From positions 1,674,001 through 1,738,000 of the forward strand of contig JAOVFP010000010.1 of NCBI GenBank assembly GCA_025738555.1: DNA of 64,000 nucleotides, written 5' to 3'. This DNA comes from Cyathus striatus (taxonomy: Eukaryota; Basidiomycota; Agaricomycetes; Agaricales; Nidulariaceae). Positions 46,801-57,990 of the stretch are shown in pieces. Positions within the stretch are counted from its first letter, which is position 1, and the number at the start of each line of letters is the position of its first letter. Both the position numbers and the translations under genes were made by a program. The notes under the pieces are model-generated. The model saw only the letters and a list, made by a program, of their open reading frames with translations. It ran no database searches and was not told the origin of the DNA.

Positions 46801-47099
46801 TTGTAGATGGATGTACACCAGTACATTAGCATACATTGTTGATGCTAATGTTGGGTGTTCATCAGGTGCTACTGTGACCAATAGTGCTTTCTGAGGACTG
46901 CTTTCTTTCATAGTGTTAGAAACAGTGGTTCCTCTTCAGGTAAGATTTTTGTTTTGTGGCGTCTTACAAAGTATGCTTACTTCCCATATCTATTAATAGG
47001 ACAAACCTGGAGATGGTAAGAATTTCATTTTGTTTTCTCAAGTAGTGGCTGATATTGCTGACCATTACTAAATTTTAGGCATCACATATTCTATTTGGG
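43851..47099 (+). pseudogene. DHA1-type MFS transporter, copy B, decayed and truncated
   Basis: Homologous to 12174-15844. The start ATG is now ATA (43851). CGA codons have become TGA stops in the central loop (near 45131, LSF-stop-DMDP) and in SAF-stop-GLLSF (near 46892). An LTR-like insertion lies at about 45665-46746 in an intron. The last exon is cut at 47099 by the KDZ transposon. The transposon that splits copy A (12360-13718) is absent, so this copy retains the original exon 1 to intron 1 join. Confidence 0.85.
45665..46746. mobile_element. Insertion in MFS intron, possible solo LTR
   Basis: About 1.08 kb absent from copy A. It begins TGTTGAGTCACATGAC, like fungal LTR 5' ends, but the right end and TSD are unclear (acagt on the left, acaat on the right). 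It is CpG-rich at 46125-46320 (gcgcgcacatgc, gtcgcgac), in contrast to its surroundings. Short overlapping frames in that zone show no domain. Confidence 0.5.
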
Positions 47100-47139
47100 G
47101 AGAACTTGTCAATGAGCCACATGTTTCAACTGACTATTA

Positions 47140-47420
47140 GAGAGTCAGTTGAGAGTCAGTTGATAGTATCAGAGAGTAGATTGATAGTAAGATGAGACTT
47201 AGTTGAGACTCAGGTGAGAGTCAGGTGAGAGTCAGTTGAGAGTCAGTTGAGAGTTATATTATAATTACATACAAAATTAGAATAATCACAAGTCTCACCT
47301 TACTCTCACCTTACTATCACCTGACTCTTATTCAATCTGGTATCAGATAGTAATCTGAGACTTGATTGATACAATTTCACCTGACTATCATCTGACTATC
47401 GATTGGATTTGTATGAGTTA
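47140..47420. repeat. Left subterminal GAGAGTCAG array of the KDZ element
   Basis: Many copies of GAGAGTCAGTTGA or GAGTCAGGTGA in one orientation to about 47255, then the complementary CACCTTACTCTCACCTGACT form at 47295-47410. Such arrays are typical transposase-binding regions. Confidence 0.8.
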
Positions 47421-47861
47421 TTGGTGTAAAATAAGATTGCATCTTGGCAGAATTGAACCCTTGATGTGGTCACGTGACTGGCGCTTATTCCGAAAGCGCC
47501 AATAGGTCATGTGTCATTAATTTTACATAATATCATTATTATTAATAAGCACTATGATTAGTCATGTGTACATACATCTTTTTTTTTTGTGGTGTGACTT
47601 GTCAATTAATTCTTTGTTCCCACCCTCCATTCGCTCCCTTGCTCCCATCTTCCACTTGTTCTATCATTCTACTCTACATTCAATCCTCCTCTTCTTCTTT
47701 CAGTGCAATCACCGCTCTTTTTTTATCAAGTGCAATTGCTCCCTCTTCTGTTATCTGCATTGTTTGTCCTCATGATGGTATTATGGTATGCATATTCTTT
47801 TCTTCTCCTTCATTCCAGTGCCACTGAGCATAACACTCGCTTTCAGCCTTTCCCACAATGC

Positions 47862-49275
47862 TGTTGAGTGCAAACACTCTCATGTCATCTCCTGCTGCTC
47901 TTTCCTCCCCTCTCATTCATGATGCCTTAAGTGCAAACACTCCTTCCCCCTTTCCTGTGACGTCTGAGTGCAAACACTCTGTCCCCCTCCCCCTATAATG
48001 TTTATGAGTGCAAATGCTCTTCCTCCCCTCCCCTATGCCACATATGAGCACAAACACTCCGTCTTCCTCCCCCTGTGACATGTCCTCTCCCCCATGCCAT
48101 GTCTGCAATTGCAAACACTTGTCCTTTCCCTCCCCCCTCAACATGTGAGTGCAAACACTCTTCTTTTCCCCTCCATCCCTCACTCCTGTGACGTCTGCAA
48201 GTGCAAACACTTGTCCTTTCCCTACTCCCTCGATGTGGTCCTCTCCCCCATGCCACATCTGCGAGTGCAAACACTCATCCTTTCCCTCCCTCCTTGACAT
48301 GTGAGCACAAACACTCTTCTTTTCCCCTCTGTCCCTCACTCCTGTGACATCTGTGAGTGCAAACACTCATCCTTTCTCTACCCCCTTGATGTGTGAGCAC
48401 AAATGCTCTTCTTTTTCCCTCCATCCCTCTCCCCCATGATGTCTGTGAGTGCAAACACTTGTCCTTTCCCTACCCCCTTGATGTGTGAGCACAAACACTC
48501 TTCTTTTCCCTTCCGTCCCTCTCCCCCATGATGTCTTCGAGCACAAATGCTTGTCCTTTCCCTCCCCCCTCGATGTGTGAGCACAAACACTCTTCTTTTC
48601 CCCTCTGTCCCCCTCTCCCCTCAACATGTGAGTGCAAACACTCTTCTCCCCTCCATCCCCCTCCCCCCTCAACATGAGTGCAACCACTTGTCTTTCCCCT
48701 CCATCCCCCTCTGCTCATGACATCCATGAGTGCAAACACTCTTATTTTCCCCTCCATTTCCCTCCCCTGTGATGTCTGCAAGTGCAAACACTCATCCTTT
48801 CCCTACCCCCCATGGTGTCTGTGAGTGCAAACACTCTTATTTTCCCCTCTGTTCCCCTCCCCCCATGACATCTGCAAGCACAAATGCTCATCCTTTCCCT
48901 ACCCCCCATGGTGTCTGTGAGTGCAACACTTGTCTTTTCCCCTCCATCCCCTCCCCCTGTGACATCTGTGAGCACAAATGCTCCTCCCCTCCCCCATCCC
49001 ACATATGAGCACAATGCTCTGTCCCCCTCCCCCTGTCATGTTTGCAAGTGCAAACACTCATTTTTCCCCTACCCCCCTCCCCCATGCCATGTGTATGAGT
49101 GCAACTGCTCGTCCTTTCTCTTCTCTGTTAATGTCTGCAAGCACAAACACTCTCTTTCCCTCCCTCTCAACATCTCTGAGTGCAATCACTCACTGTTCCC
49201 CCCCCTCCCCCCTCAACATCTCGAGTGCAAACACTCACATTTCCCTTTCTGAGTGCAACACTCACTTCTCTGCCC
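47862..49275. repeat. Minisatellite with GAGTGCAAACACTC core
   Basis: About 25 imperfect units of roughly 50-65 bp. Each has a palindrome-like GAGTGCAAACACTC followed by a pyrimidine-rich run (TTCTTTTCCCCTCCATCCCT) and a variable CATGATGTCTG part. Open frames on both strands (for example 47917-48787 minus) are by-products of this array and are not called as genes. Confidence 0.88.
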
Positions 49276-49285
49276 CCATGACATT

Positions 49286-49655
49286 TGTTAGGATTTCACA
49301 TCTTATCTAATCATTTATCTAATCTTATCTTATCTATGTCATGTGATTAGTCACATGACACACAATGCAGACACCATGCATATCAACATATATTACTCAT
49401 CAAGACTGTGGGCAGTTACACAGTTTGACCATACATTTAACATGAGTTCTTAATGTAGAAGCACAGTTACATGCATTGTAGTGTAGGTAGTATTACATGC
49501 AATTCCCTCATGGTCTCTTTCTATAAAAATGGTCTTTCTAGTTAGTAATTCACTATTCTTGTGCTAGTTTATTCCAGACAAGCAATAAGAGTCATACTTC
49601 TTCTATTCGAGTGTTTAAGTTTGACTTCGAGCATTTAGCTTGTCTGTCGCTAACA
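49286..49655. mobile_element. Probable solo LTR, 370 bp
   Basis: Starts TGTTAGGATTTCACATC and ends GTCGCTAACA, a TG...CA unit with short inverted TGTTAG/CTAACA ends. ACATT (49281-49285) and ACATC (49656-49660) look like a 5-bp TSD with one C-to-T change. A TATA-like CTATAAAAAT is at 49521. It lies within the KDZ element. Confidence 0.65.
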
Positions 49656-50102
49656 ACATCCCCAAGTGCAAGCACTCTTCCTTTTTCTCACTGAATCTAT
49701 TTTTATCCCAGCTTCTCCCATGTCAACAATGCAACTCAAGTATTTTTCTTTCCCTCTCTCTCCCTTTCCTTCCTTTCCTTCCTCTCCTTTCCTCTTCCAC
49801 TTTCAGTGCTAGTTCATTGAGTCCTGGCAGTTGCCAGTGACCATTGAAATAGCACCCAATTGAGTAGGAGTTGGAGTTGGAGTTGGAGTTAGGAATGTTG
49901 TTTGTAGAGTTGACATGTGTCTTCTCATGTTAATACTATGTGCTTCTTTTCTTCTTTTGTGCTCGCAGATTTATTGACTAAGTCCCATGAATGATATAAG
50001 TAAAGACTGTGTCTCTTTTCCCTTTCTTTATCTGAGTGCACAACACTTAAGATACAATTTCGCTTTTTTACACTGCTTTTTTACAGTCTACTTTTGTCTA
50101 CT

Positions 50103-52323
50103 ATGCATACTACTAGGTCCAAGACTGCTGGTGCTGGTGCTGGTGCTGCTCCACCATCCTCTTCCACTAGATCCAGATCTAGGAATACTAACACTGCACC
50201 TGCAAGTGGTGCTCCTACTTCTAAAAGAGGGAAGCCTGCTTCTAGGGCTTGACCAAAGGGAAGGGGCAGAAAAGGAAATCCATCTGAGAGTAATAATGAT
50301 AAGGAGGAGGAGGAGGAGGAGGGGGAGGAGGAGGATGTAATTGAGGTGTCAGAGAAAGGTACAGGGAAGGGAAAAAAGGTAAATCAAAAATCTATTCCCA
50401 AAGGATGGAGGAAGAAAATCAAGTAAGTTCTATTGTTTAAATAAAGTTTATTGTACTTATTTATTCTTTTATAGGAAATCTTCTGTTCAGTGCCTCCAAG
50501 AGGACCAAGAGCTTGATGCTCAAGGAGTACCAGCTCATCTAACTAGGTATGATTTCTTGTTCTATCCTTTCTACTTAATACTTTACATTATATATAGAAC
50601 AGAATTAATTCTAGAGCAGAGCAACTTGACAATTGCTCCACCTCCTCAGCTTTGTGGTTGATCTGGGACAGTACTTCCACCTCATGTAAGGACTTCAACA
50701 GACTCTAGGTCAGCATCAAGCAGCTCTGCATTTGGTGACTCTATTAAGTCTGGCTCTAAGTCTACTTCTGGTGACTTGTTAAATGATAAGGAATGCTCTG
50801 TGTTCTTTGATAACACTTCTAAGTCAATGTCTAGTGAACTATTAAGTGCAAGAGAATCTACATCGATTGAGAATGACTGTGATGATACAGAGGAAATGGA
50901 TATTGATAAAACCCCTAAAAAAAGCAACAAGAAGCATGGCCACTCTACTAGCCCTACCAGTCCCACTGCTAGTATTGACAGCCACTCTTCAAAATCTAGC
51001 CAGAAGTCTTTATCACAGAGCACTGCATCCAGTCACTCATCCAATTCAAATAACCCAACTGGTTTAGGATCCAATCTATTTAGAGAGAATCAAACTTTTG
51101 AAAGTTTCATGAATCAGTTTAATGATCAATATCCAGATAAAGCTGATTCAGAAGAAGACTTTGTTACTAAGGCTGTGGACTCTCTTGAGTTACAAGGTGC
51201 ATAAAAAATCACAGGTTGTCACATGCATGAGCATGCACTTGGGAATAATTTTAACTTTGGCGATGAAGGTAAATAATGAACATTTTTGTTTAACTATTTA
51301 ACACATTTGATAGAGGAAGCAGGTGAAGTACCATTTGAGGTACCTACAACTGGAAAAATATATGTTTTCAGTAATTGCCAATCAACAGAACCATATTTTG
51401 CAATCAAAAATATCAAATTGCATTACAAACTTGGTAAAATTGTAGAGTTGATTGGTGCAAAATACTCACATATCAAAGGTATATCATCTATTCTTTACAC
51501 CTATAGATATATATTGACTATATTTATATACAGTGTTAAACCCATATATGTTTATCTGGGAGGATAATACTTGGTTATTAAAGGCCACTATTCAGAGCTT
51601 TTAGAAGATCCTGAAGATATTGAGTGGTTTATTAGTAAAAAGAACAATACAGTTTGCCATGTTTTAGCAGTATGTGTGAAGTATTTATTTGTTATAATTA
51701 ACTTACAATTTTCATAGGAAGGTCTTGATTCATCCACAAATACGATCTCAGCTCCTACTGCTACAATATCTACTACAACATCTGCTCCTGTAGCTTCTGG
51801 TTCTGGTGCAGGTAAAGCCTTAAGATCAGCTACAAAAGAGCAGCAACAAATTATTGTGATCTTTAATATTCCTCCTGCTTTGCGCTATGAGGGCACTGTC
51901 AACATTTGTGTTGTATATGCAAAGTGGCTCTTTATACAGAAGATTGTTTTGGAATTACCTGGAAAGATTGCAGATGGATCCTTCACTGGAAAGGAGAGTG
52001 GTAATGAGTGAACATATACCATATTCTTTGCAACACCATTCTACTTCAGAGTTCCTGGGCATTTTTGCAACTTGAAGCATTTTAAAAGGATGGAACAATG
52101 GTTTATGGAAGATCCCAATATTAAGGATGAAGATGTCTGGGGAGCTAGAAAGCCTGGTATTGACTATCTGGGTGAAATTATGAATAAGCGTGTTACTATT
52201 GCTGAGAAGAAAAATAAATAAGAAGAAAAGGAAGAGAGAGAGAAGGAGAAAGAGAAGGAAAAGGACAAAAATAAGGGTAAGGGTAAAGATAAGAAAAAGG
52301 AGAGTAGAAAAGGAAAGGAGTGA
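50103..52323 (+). pseudogene. KDZ-associated accessory gene, Ser/Lys-rich, decayed
   Basis: ATG at 50103 starts MHTTRSKTAGAGAG, then a basic/acidic low-complexity exon ending in PKGWRKKIK at a GTAAGT donor (50424). A TGA at about 50248 replaces an expected Arg. Further exons carry KSSVQCLQEDQELDAQG, a Ser-rich segment at 50690-51204, GEVPFEVPTTGKIYVFSNCQ near 51320, and a C-terminal part with NIPPALRYEGTVNICVVYAK (51870) and a Lys/Glu tail with stops. No known domain identified. The position just upstream of the transposase suggests a second KDZ gene. Confidence 0.5.
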
Positions 52324-52712
52324 GCCTTGTAAGAATATTTTCTTTTGCTATTTCAACAATGTTACACTTTCAACAAGTATAACTTGAAGTTTTTTTTATC
52401 AATACTTCAACAGTATAGATTTTTCATAGACTCTGTTATCAATTCTTTTCTTTGTAATGAAGTTATACTTTCAACAGTATAGATTCCTTTTATGTTGATT
52501 TCTTCATACTTTCAACAAGTATGTAGATTGTACTTTATACTTCAACAGTACAGATCATTTGTATTATTTTTGTTGTTTAATGATGTACAATGCATAGCAT
52601 TTGTCATCTTGCTGTTTTACTTGTATTTTTAAGTTGATTATCATATGCTGACAATATTTTTTACAGTATTTGGCAGTATATCTGTTGAACTGTAATATTG
52701 TATTGATTTATA
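52324..52712. other. AT-rich spacer with TATAC/ACAGTATAG short repeats
   Basis: Between the two KDZ genes, TACTTTCAACAGTATAGAT-like words recur about six times (52360-52560). Probable 3' UTR or promoter; nothing more can be said. Confidence 0.4.
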
Positions 52713-55068
52713 ACATGCCTCCCCAAAGCATATGCTTCCTCTCCAGTTCAAGATCCATTTCCAAACATTAAATTTAATGACTTTTCCAGATTTATTACAT
52801 TAAACTTCAGTGCTGAAGTAACACTAGCAACAGTGCTTACAGTATTATTCACCTTGACAAATAATACAGATTTAATAAATCTTCATTCAAGACAACAAGT
52901 TGTCCTTGTACCAGGAGAGAATAGACAAATTGTTACTGGTTGGATTACTGCACTTGCACAAATACTCCAAAAGCATATAAATGATGATATTAATCATTTA
53001 TTCAATGAAGATGAAATATACATTGCAAATATAGAAACTGATGCAGTATACTTTAATATGCTAGGAGAAAAACTGAATATGTTTGCCAAGTTTCTCTGTC
53101 TGGATCCAGTTAAAAATGGGGATAGTCTTAATCCAATTTCAACTGCTAATATTGAGCCTGTATTTGCTATTTGTCCAGCACATGTACAATGTTCAGCAGG
53201 AGACTGTAACAATGCAGCACCTCATCAAGATACTCATGAAAGAGACTATCCATGTGTAACACTTATAAAGGGAATGCATGCATATAAAAATGCATATATC
53301 TAGAAGGGAAAATGTAATAATTGCAAATCATTTTATTATGCTGACTCCAAGCATGCAAAAGTTCAAGACCATAGAGTTAAAAGTTTGGTAAATGCAGCAA
53401 AATTTATGAAAATTGGCCAGAAAGTTTGGGCTGACTGATCTTTCACAAATTCAGTTGTGCAGGCAATATACCACTTTCATGCATTTAGCTCTGCCTTTAC
53501 TACATTTTGGAATGAATGCTTTATAAGTTCAACAGAAATATCATTCAAGCTATCTCGCAATCAAACATGGCAAGCATTTGTGTATGAGACTATCCAACAA
53601 GTGGCAAGTTCAGAGAACACTACTTTAACTGTAAATTCTGAGCAATCTGCTATCAACAAAATAACAACATGTGCATTTGAATCACTATGTCAAGATGGAA
53701 TAATTCAGTCTGCTGATGGTCATTCATGCAGTGAATGTACACATGAATATAAAGCTACTGCTGATGTATTAACTGAAGATGATCCAGCAGCTATAATTGG
53801 AATTGATGAAAATCATGCTGTTCCAAATCTAATGGGAGAAGATGCAGATTTAGCTAGACAGGATGCTATTGAAGCTAGACAGAATGCACGCAATGCCAAT
53901 CAAGTACAATATGAATTAGAGCATGATATGAATATTGATAGTAATTCTAATAGTAATTCAAGTGAACTTGCTTCTCCTAGTTTAAGGTCTGAACCAACTT
54001 TCAATGAATCTGAGAACATAGCCATTACAAATATGATTGTGATAGATGGAATTGTTATGGGACCCAGACATTGTGCATTTGAAGACTGTGATCAAAAATT
54101 AGAAAATGAAAGGAATGGGGTATTTTGCACAGAATATAAAATATTATGTGGGCATTTATGCCACATTGCAGACTGTGATAATTTTAAAGAACCCAACACT
54201 AAGACTTGTATTGAGCATGACAATAGATGGCACAGTCATTTAATTAGATTTGGGCATCAATCTTTATTAGGTATTAGGAGAATTCTTCATAGAACTGACA
54301 ATGAAAGATTTGATTGGCTTCCCCCAGTTAATCATCAAGTAGCTCCAGCTGATGACAATCCTCCTGCAGCTAATATACATTGCAACAAACAAGAAAACTA
54401 TTTTCTGGCACCAAGATATTATTGTGTAGAAACTATTTGTGCTCCATGTGGTGTTGTTAAAGCATGGGCTAAATTTACCAAGTCTGAAGGTCCAATTCAA
54501 ATTTTGGATTTTCTTAATAAAGTATATCCTACTGAGGAATCCAGACCAAGTTATATTTGCATTGATAAAGCCTGTGTAGTTCTACAAGCAGCTATTTTAA
54601 ATGGAGTATGGGAGATATGGAGTCATACATCTAGATTGATTGTAGACTCTTACCACTATATCAATCATTGCACAACCAATTAAATTTGCAGGAAATGGTG
54701 TAACCCTGCACCAAATCTAGTAGTAGTAGAATATGATATAAATGGTAGACCCCATTATAAGAGAGCATTTAATACACAAGTAAGTTCTTTTATTGCAGAT
54801 TTATATTAACAATTAATAGCTTTAATAGGCATGTGAACAACTCAATGCTTGGCTAGGAGGATATCAAAGTATTCTTAATAGAATGACTGTGGCAAATTTT
54901 AACTGGACCATTCATGCTCTACTATTTATTCATACTCAGAAAGTTATTCAACATCAGCTTAATAGAGCTTTTAATAATGATAATGAGGAGGAGGAGGAGG
55001 AGCAAGCTGGTGATGAGTATGATAGAGAAGAAGAGGAAGAAGATATACCTGATGATCAGATAATGTAA
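52713..55068 (+). pseudogene. KDZ transposase with cysteine clusters, stops in frame
   Basis: One frame runs from about 52713 to 54780, joined across a short intron (GTAAGT...TTTAATAG, 54781-54829) to a final exon ending at 55068. Stops interrupt it at 53301 (TAG), about 53438 (TGA, probably from CGA) and 54681 (TAA). Features in order: ICPAHVQCSAGDC; GKCNNCKSFYYADS; an acidic linker; CAFEDCDQKLENERNGVFC with LCGHLCHIADC; YCVETICAPCGVV; YICIDKAC and VDSYHYINH (candidate catalytic Asp); ICRKWCNPAP; and EQLNAWLGGYQSILNRMT (candidate Glu). This order matches CxC5/CxC6-type KDZ transposases of Agaricomycetes. No ATG fits the 5' end, so a start codon or small exon has been lost. Confidence 0.82.
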
Positions 55069-55189
55069 TATCAAATAGCTCTCATTCTTATCTTAGGTTG
55101 ATCTGTTTATTTAATAATTGTAATATAAATTTCTTGTTGAGAGTTTTATAATTAATTGCAAACATAATTTTTGTCATGATAGTTCTTGG

Positions 55190-55458
55190 GTAATAGTCAG
55201 GTGAGAGTCAGGTGAGAGTTAGATGAGAGTCAGGTGAGAGTCAGATGAGAGTCAGATGAGAGTCAGATGAGAGTTAGGTGAGAGTTAGATGAGAGTTCAC
55301 ACTAAGCCCAATATCAATTTCAGGTCTCAACTGACTCTCAACTGACTCTAATGAGACTCTCAGTTGACTCTTGAGACTCAATTGAAAGTCAAATGACAGT
55401 CAGATGAGAGTCAGGTGAGAGTCAGTTGATAGTCAGTTGAGACATGTGTGGGAGTGAC
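55190..55458. repeat. Right subterminal GAGAGTCAG array and terminus of the KDZ element
   Basis: Repeats of GAGAGTCAGGTGA/GAGAGTTAGATGA (55197-55295), a complementary block (55325-55375), and again GAGAGTCAGTTGA up to ATAGTCAGTTGAGACATGTG, which is the inverted partner of the left terminus. Confidence 0.8.
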
Positions 55459-55539
55459 ACATACAGACTTACTGCTAGGTTATTGCACCTTATAAAGTTA
55501 GCTATATCTAGTTCTGCACTCATATCATGTACCACAAAA

Positions 55540-57010
55540 TAATTTCTTTGGTCAACAATGTGTTCTTCCCACTGCAACACCTTCCCTATCAATGCCTGTC
55601 CCTCTCTGCTCCCACCTCCTGTCCTTCTCTGCTTCCAATGCCTGTCCCTCTCTTCTCCCACCACCTGTTCTTCTCTACACCAAACACCTGCCCTTTCTCA
55701 GCACTCAACACTCAACACTTGTCCCTCAAAGCACCTGCTGGCCTCAATGCTGTTCATTGTTGATGTGAATGTAGCATTACCATGTTGGATATTCTGGGTT
55801 GCACAGCCTCTGGTTCAGACTTTGGTAGAACTTTGGTACCCTTGGTAGGGCTTAGGTACTCTTGGTTGGACTTTGGTTGGACTTTGGTAGACATCTTTCA
55901 GTATATAAACACTCTGTATCTTGGTAGTTGTCAACAAGTTTCCTCCCTATCTGTGTCTGTGTCTGTATTTGTATTTGAGTCTTTGCTCCATTATCATCAT
56001 CTATTCTCTCAACCACCTCCTTATATTCTTGTTACTTCTGACACACCAAGCATTGGGGTCAGGTAAGTTGCCTGCTCCACTTGCCTCATTATTCCTGGTT
56101 TCACATTCCCCCCCCCCTCCTTCTCCACTATGTTGTGTATTGATGACAAGACAACAATGACACCTGCATCCTGCAATGTCATTATTGCCCCTTTCTCAAG
56201 CCCTCCCCCATCACCACTACTAACATCATCCACATCCATCTTCACATCTTTGTCGACACCACATCATGCATCAGACCCCTCCCCCTCTTTCATGATGATG
56301 CACCTATTCTGCCCTCCCTCCTGGTCCACATTATAATGGATGATGCAGACAGCTGCAATGACACTTTCATTCCCAACTATTCTCCTTGCCTTCCAGCATG
56401 CCATCTACCATGATTGCACCACCACCAGCTCACCCTCTCCTGCTGTCTCCCATCCTTGTGCCTTACCCCACAGCAGCAGTGTCTGTCATCATGGTCTACA
56501 CCATCAGACACCACTGCTATTCCCCATTGTATTATGCATTGATGCCACATCATTGACTTCAAGCATGACATGTACTGCCAGCTCCACCACCTGTCTGCAT
56601 ACCACCACCAGCATGTCTTCTCATACCACTACCACTACAACCATGACCTGTTCATGTACTGCCAACACCAGCACCTCTCTGCATACCACCACCACCACCT
56701 CTTCTCATACTGCCAATACTACCACATCTTTGTGTACCACTACTATCAGCACCTCCACCACCAGCTCTCTGCATACCACCAGTGCCAGCACCAGCACCAC
56801 CTCTCCATGTACCACCACCAGCACCTCCACCACTAGCTCTCCACATACCACCAGCACCAGCACCAGTACCACCTCTTCTTGTACCACCAATATCAGCACA
56901 GCACTGCCTCCATCCCTCCAGCACCTCACCATGCATGTACCACCATGCAGTCACCACCCTCTCTCCCTCACCATGTACCACCACTACATCACCACACTGT
57001 TGTGGGTGAA
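55540..57010. repeat. Low-complexity, CCACCA-rich tract
   Basis: CTGTCCCTCTCTGCTCCCACC-type repeats at 55575-55735 are followed by a CACCACCAGCACC/TACCACCA array at 56580-56970. The Thr/Ser-rich frame at 56340-57020 arises from the repeats and has no other gene features. Confidence 0.6.
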
Positions 57011-57990
57011 ACTTGATTAGTCATAAACACACACATATGGCTATATGGCCTGATGTCCAGAATCCACATTATCTGGATCTTCTGAATACACTACCAAATA
57101 ATTCTCATGAGGCACTGTTTCTCAAGAAACAAACATACAAACATATAGAAACATCAGCCAATACCCAACTTCTTGGTGACCAATAATCAATACCATTAAA
57201 AATAGGACACCATTGTTCTTCACACCCATTGTTCAAGAACAATGCCTATGCATTCGATTACCAAGGACATGCTATTGTTTCTAATAATAGAAATCCATTG
57301 TTCTTTTGCACCTATTGTGCAGAACAATGTCCTCCTATTCACTCATTGTCTTCATGCCCATTGTTTGTTGGGATCTATAAATAGAATTCCATTGTTCTGC
57401 ACAGCCTCTACCTCAAGACAATAGATCTACTATTACCAAATTTGAAGGACAATGCAGGATTGGTTTTGGATAGAATTAGTCAGCAGTAGGAGGAAAAGAG
57501 CATAAAAAAAGAGAGGAATTGAGCCTTAGACAGTAGTTTTATCTATTACCAAATATCCTGCCACTAGCTAGGATCTTACTCACCTGTTCATCCCAGGTAG
57601 TTATTCTTACACATTAGATACAGAATCTATTGTGCTTTTCTTCAGTTCTATTAGTAACATAAATGACACAGCTCAACTCACCATATAAATATATTCACAG
57701 TAATCTCAACATAACTCAACTCAATGTATCAAATCTCAACATCACTCTTATCATATCTATTCAGTAGCAGCACATATCAGTTTATGCACTGCAGCCACCA
57801 AGCTACAGTTAGAAACAACCAAGGCCCTCAACTTCATTTTGACCTTCACCACAGCACCAATCTTTATATACAGCCTTCACTGTACATACAAGCTTTTCTA
57901 GTGTTTCTAGCAGTTGTTGTTACCCTATACAGCTTTAACCATATACTCTAGAAACTCCCACAGTTCATCTCTTGTTTACAGCCTTTGCGG
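57011..57990. other. AT-rich spacer with CATTGTTC/GAACAATG words
   Basis: CATTGTTC and its complement occur about ten times at 57200-57450, with a CTATAAATAG box at 57374. The layout could be part of an old LTR, but ends were not found. No gene. Confidence 0.35.

Larger units (their letters stand above)
34200..47099. repeat. Segmental duplication, copy B
   Basis: Direct repeat of copy A (1-15722). Homology ends at 47099 inside the last MFS exon, exactly where the KDZ transposon starts. Left of about 37970, A/B differences are mixed; right of about 38900 they are mostly C-to-T or G-to-A at CpG sites on the copy B side. Confidence 0.93.
47100..55466. mobile_element. KDZ (Kyakuja-Dileera-Zisupton) DNA transposon, about 8.4 kb
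   Basis: Inverted ends share a GTCA start, CACATGT and TCAACTGACTAT (47108-47140; 55427-55458 complemented), followed by arrays of GAGAGTCAGTTGA words on both sides. Inside, left to right: minisatellite, solo LTR, a Ser-rich accessory gene (50103-52323) and a transposase with KDZ cysteine clusters (about 52713-55068). Exact outer borders and TSD could not be fixed. It truncates MFS copy B. In-frame stops suggest it is now inactive. CpG is nearly absent. Confidence 0.78.

Noticed and set aside
47917..49014. Several overlapping minus- and plus-strand frames of 90-150 codons
   Set aside because: All lie inside the GAGTGCAAACACTC minisatellite and repeat with its period.
56340..57020. 226-codon Thr/Ser-rich plus-strand frame
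   Set aside because: The frame is produced by a CACCACCAGC-type repeat array; neighbouring frames are equally open and no signal peptide or domain is convincing.
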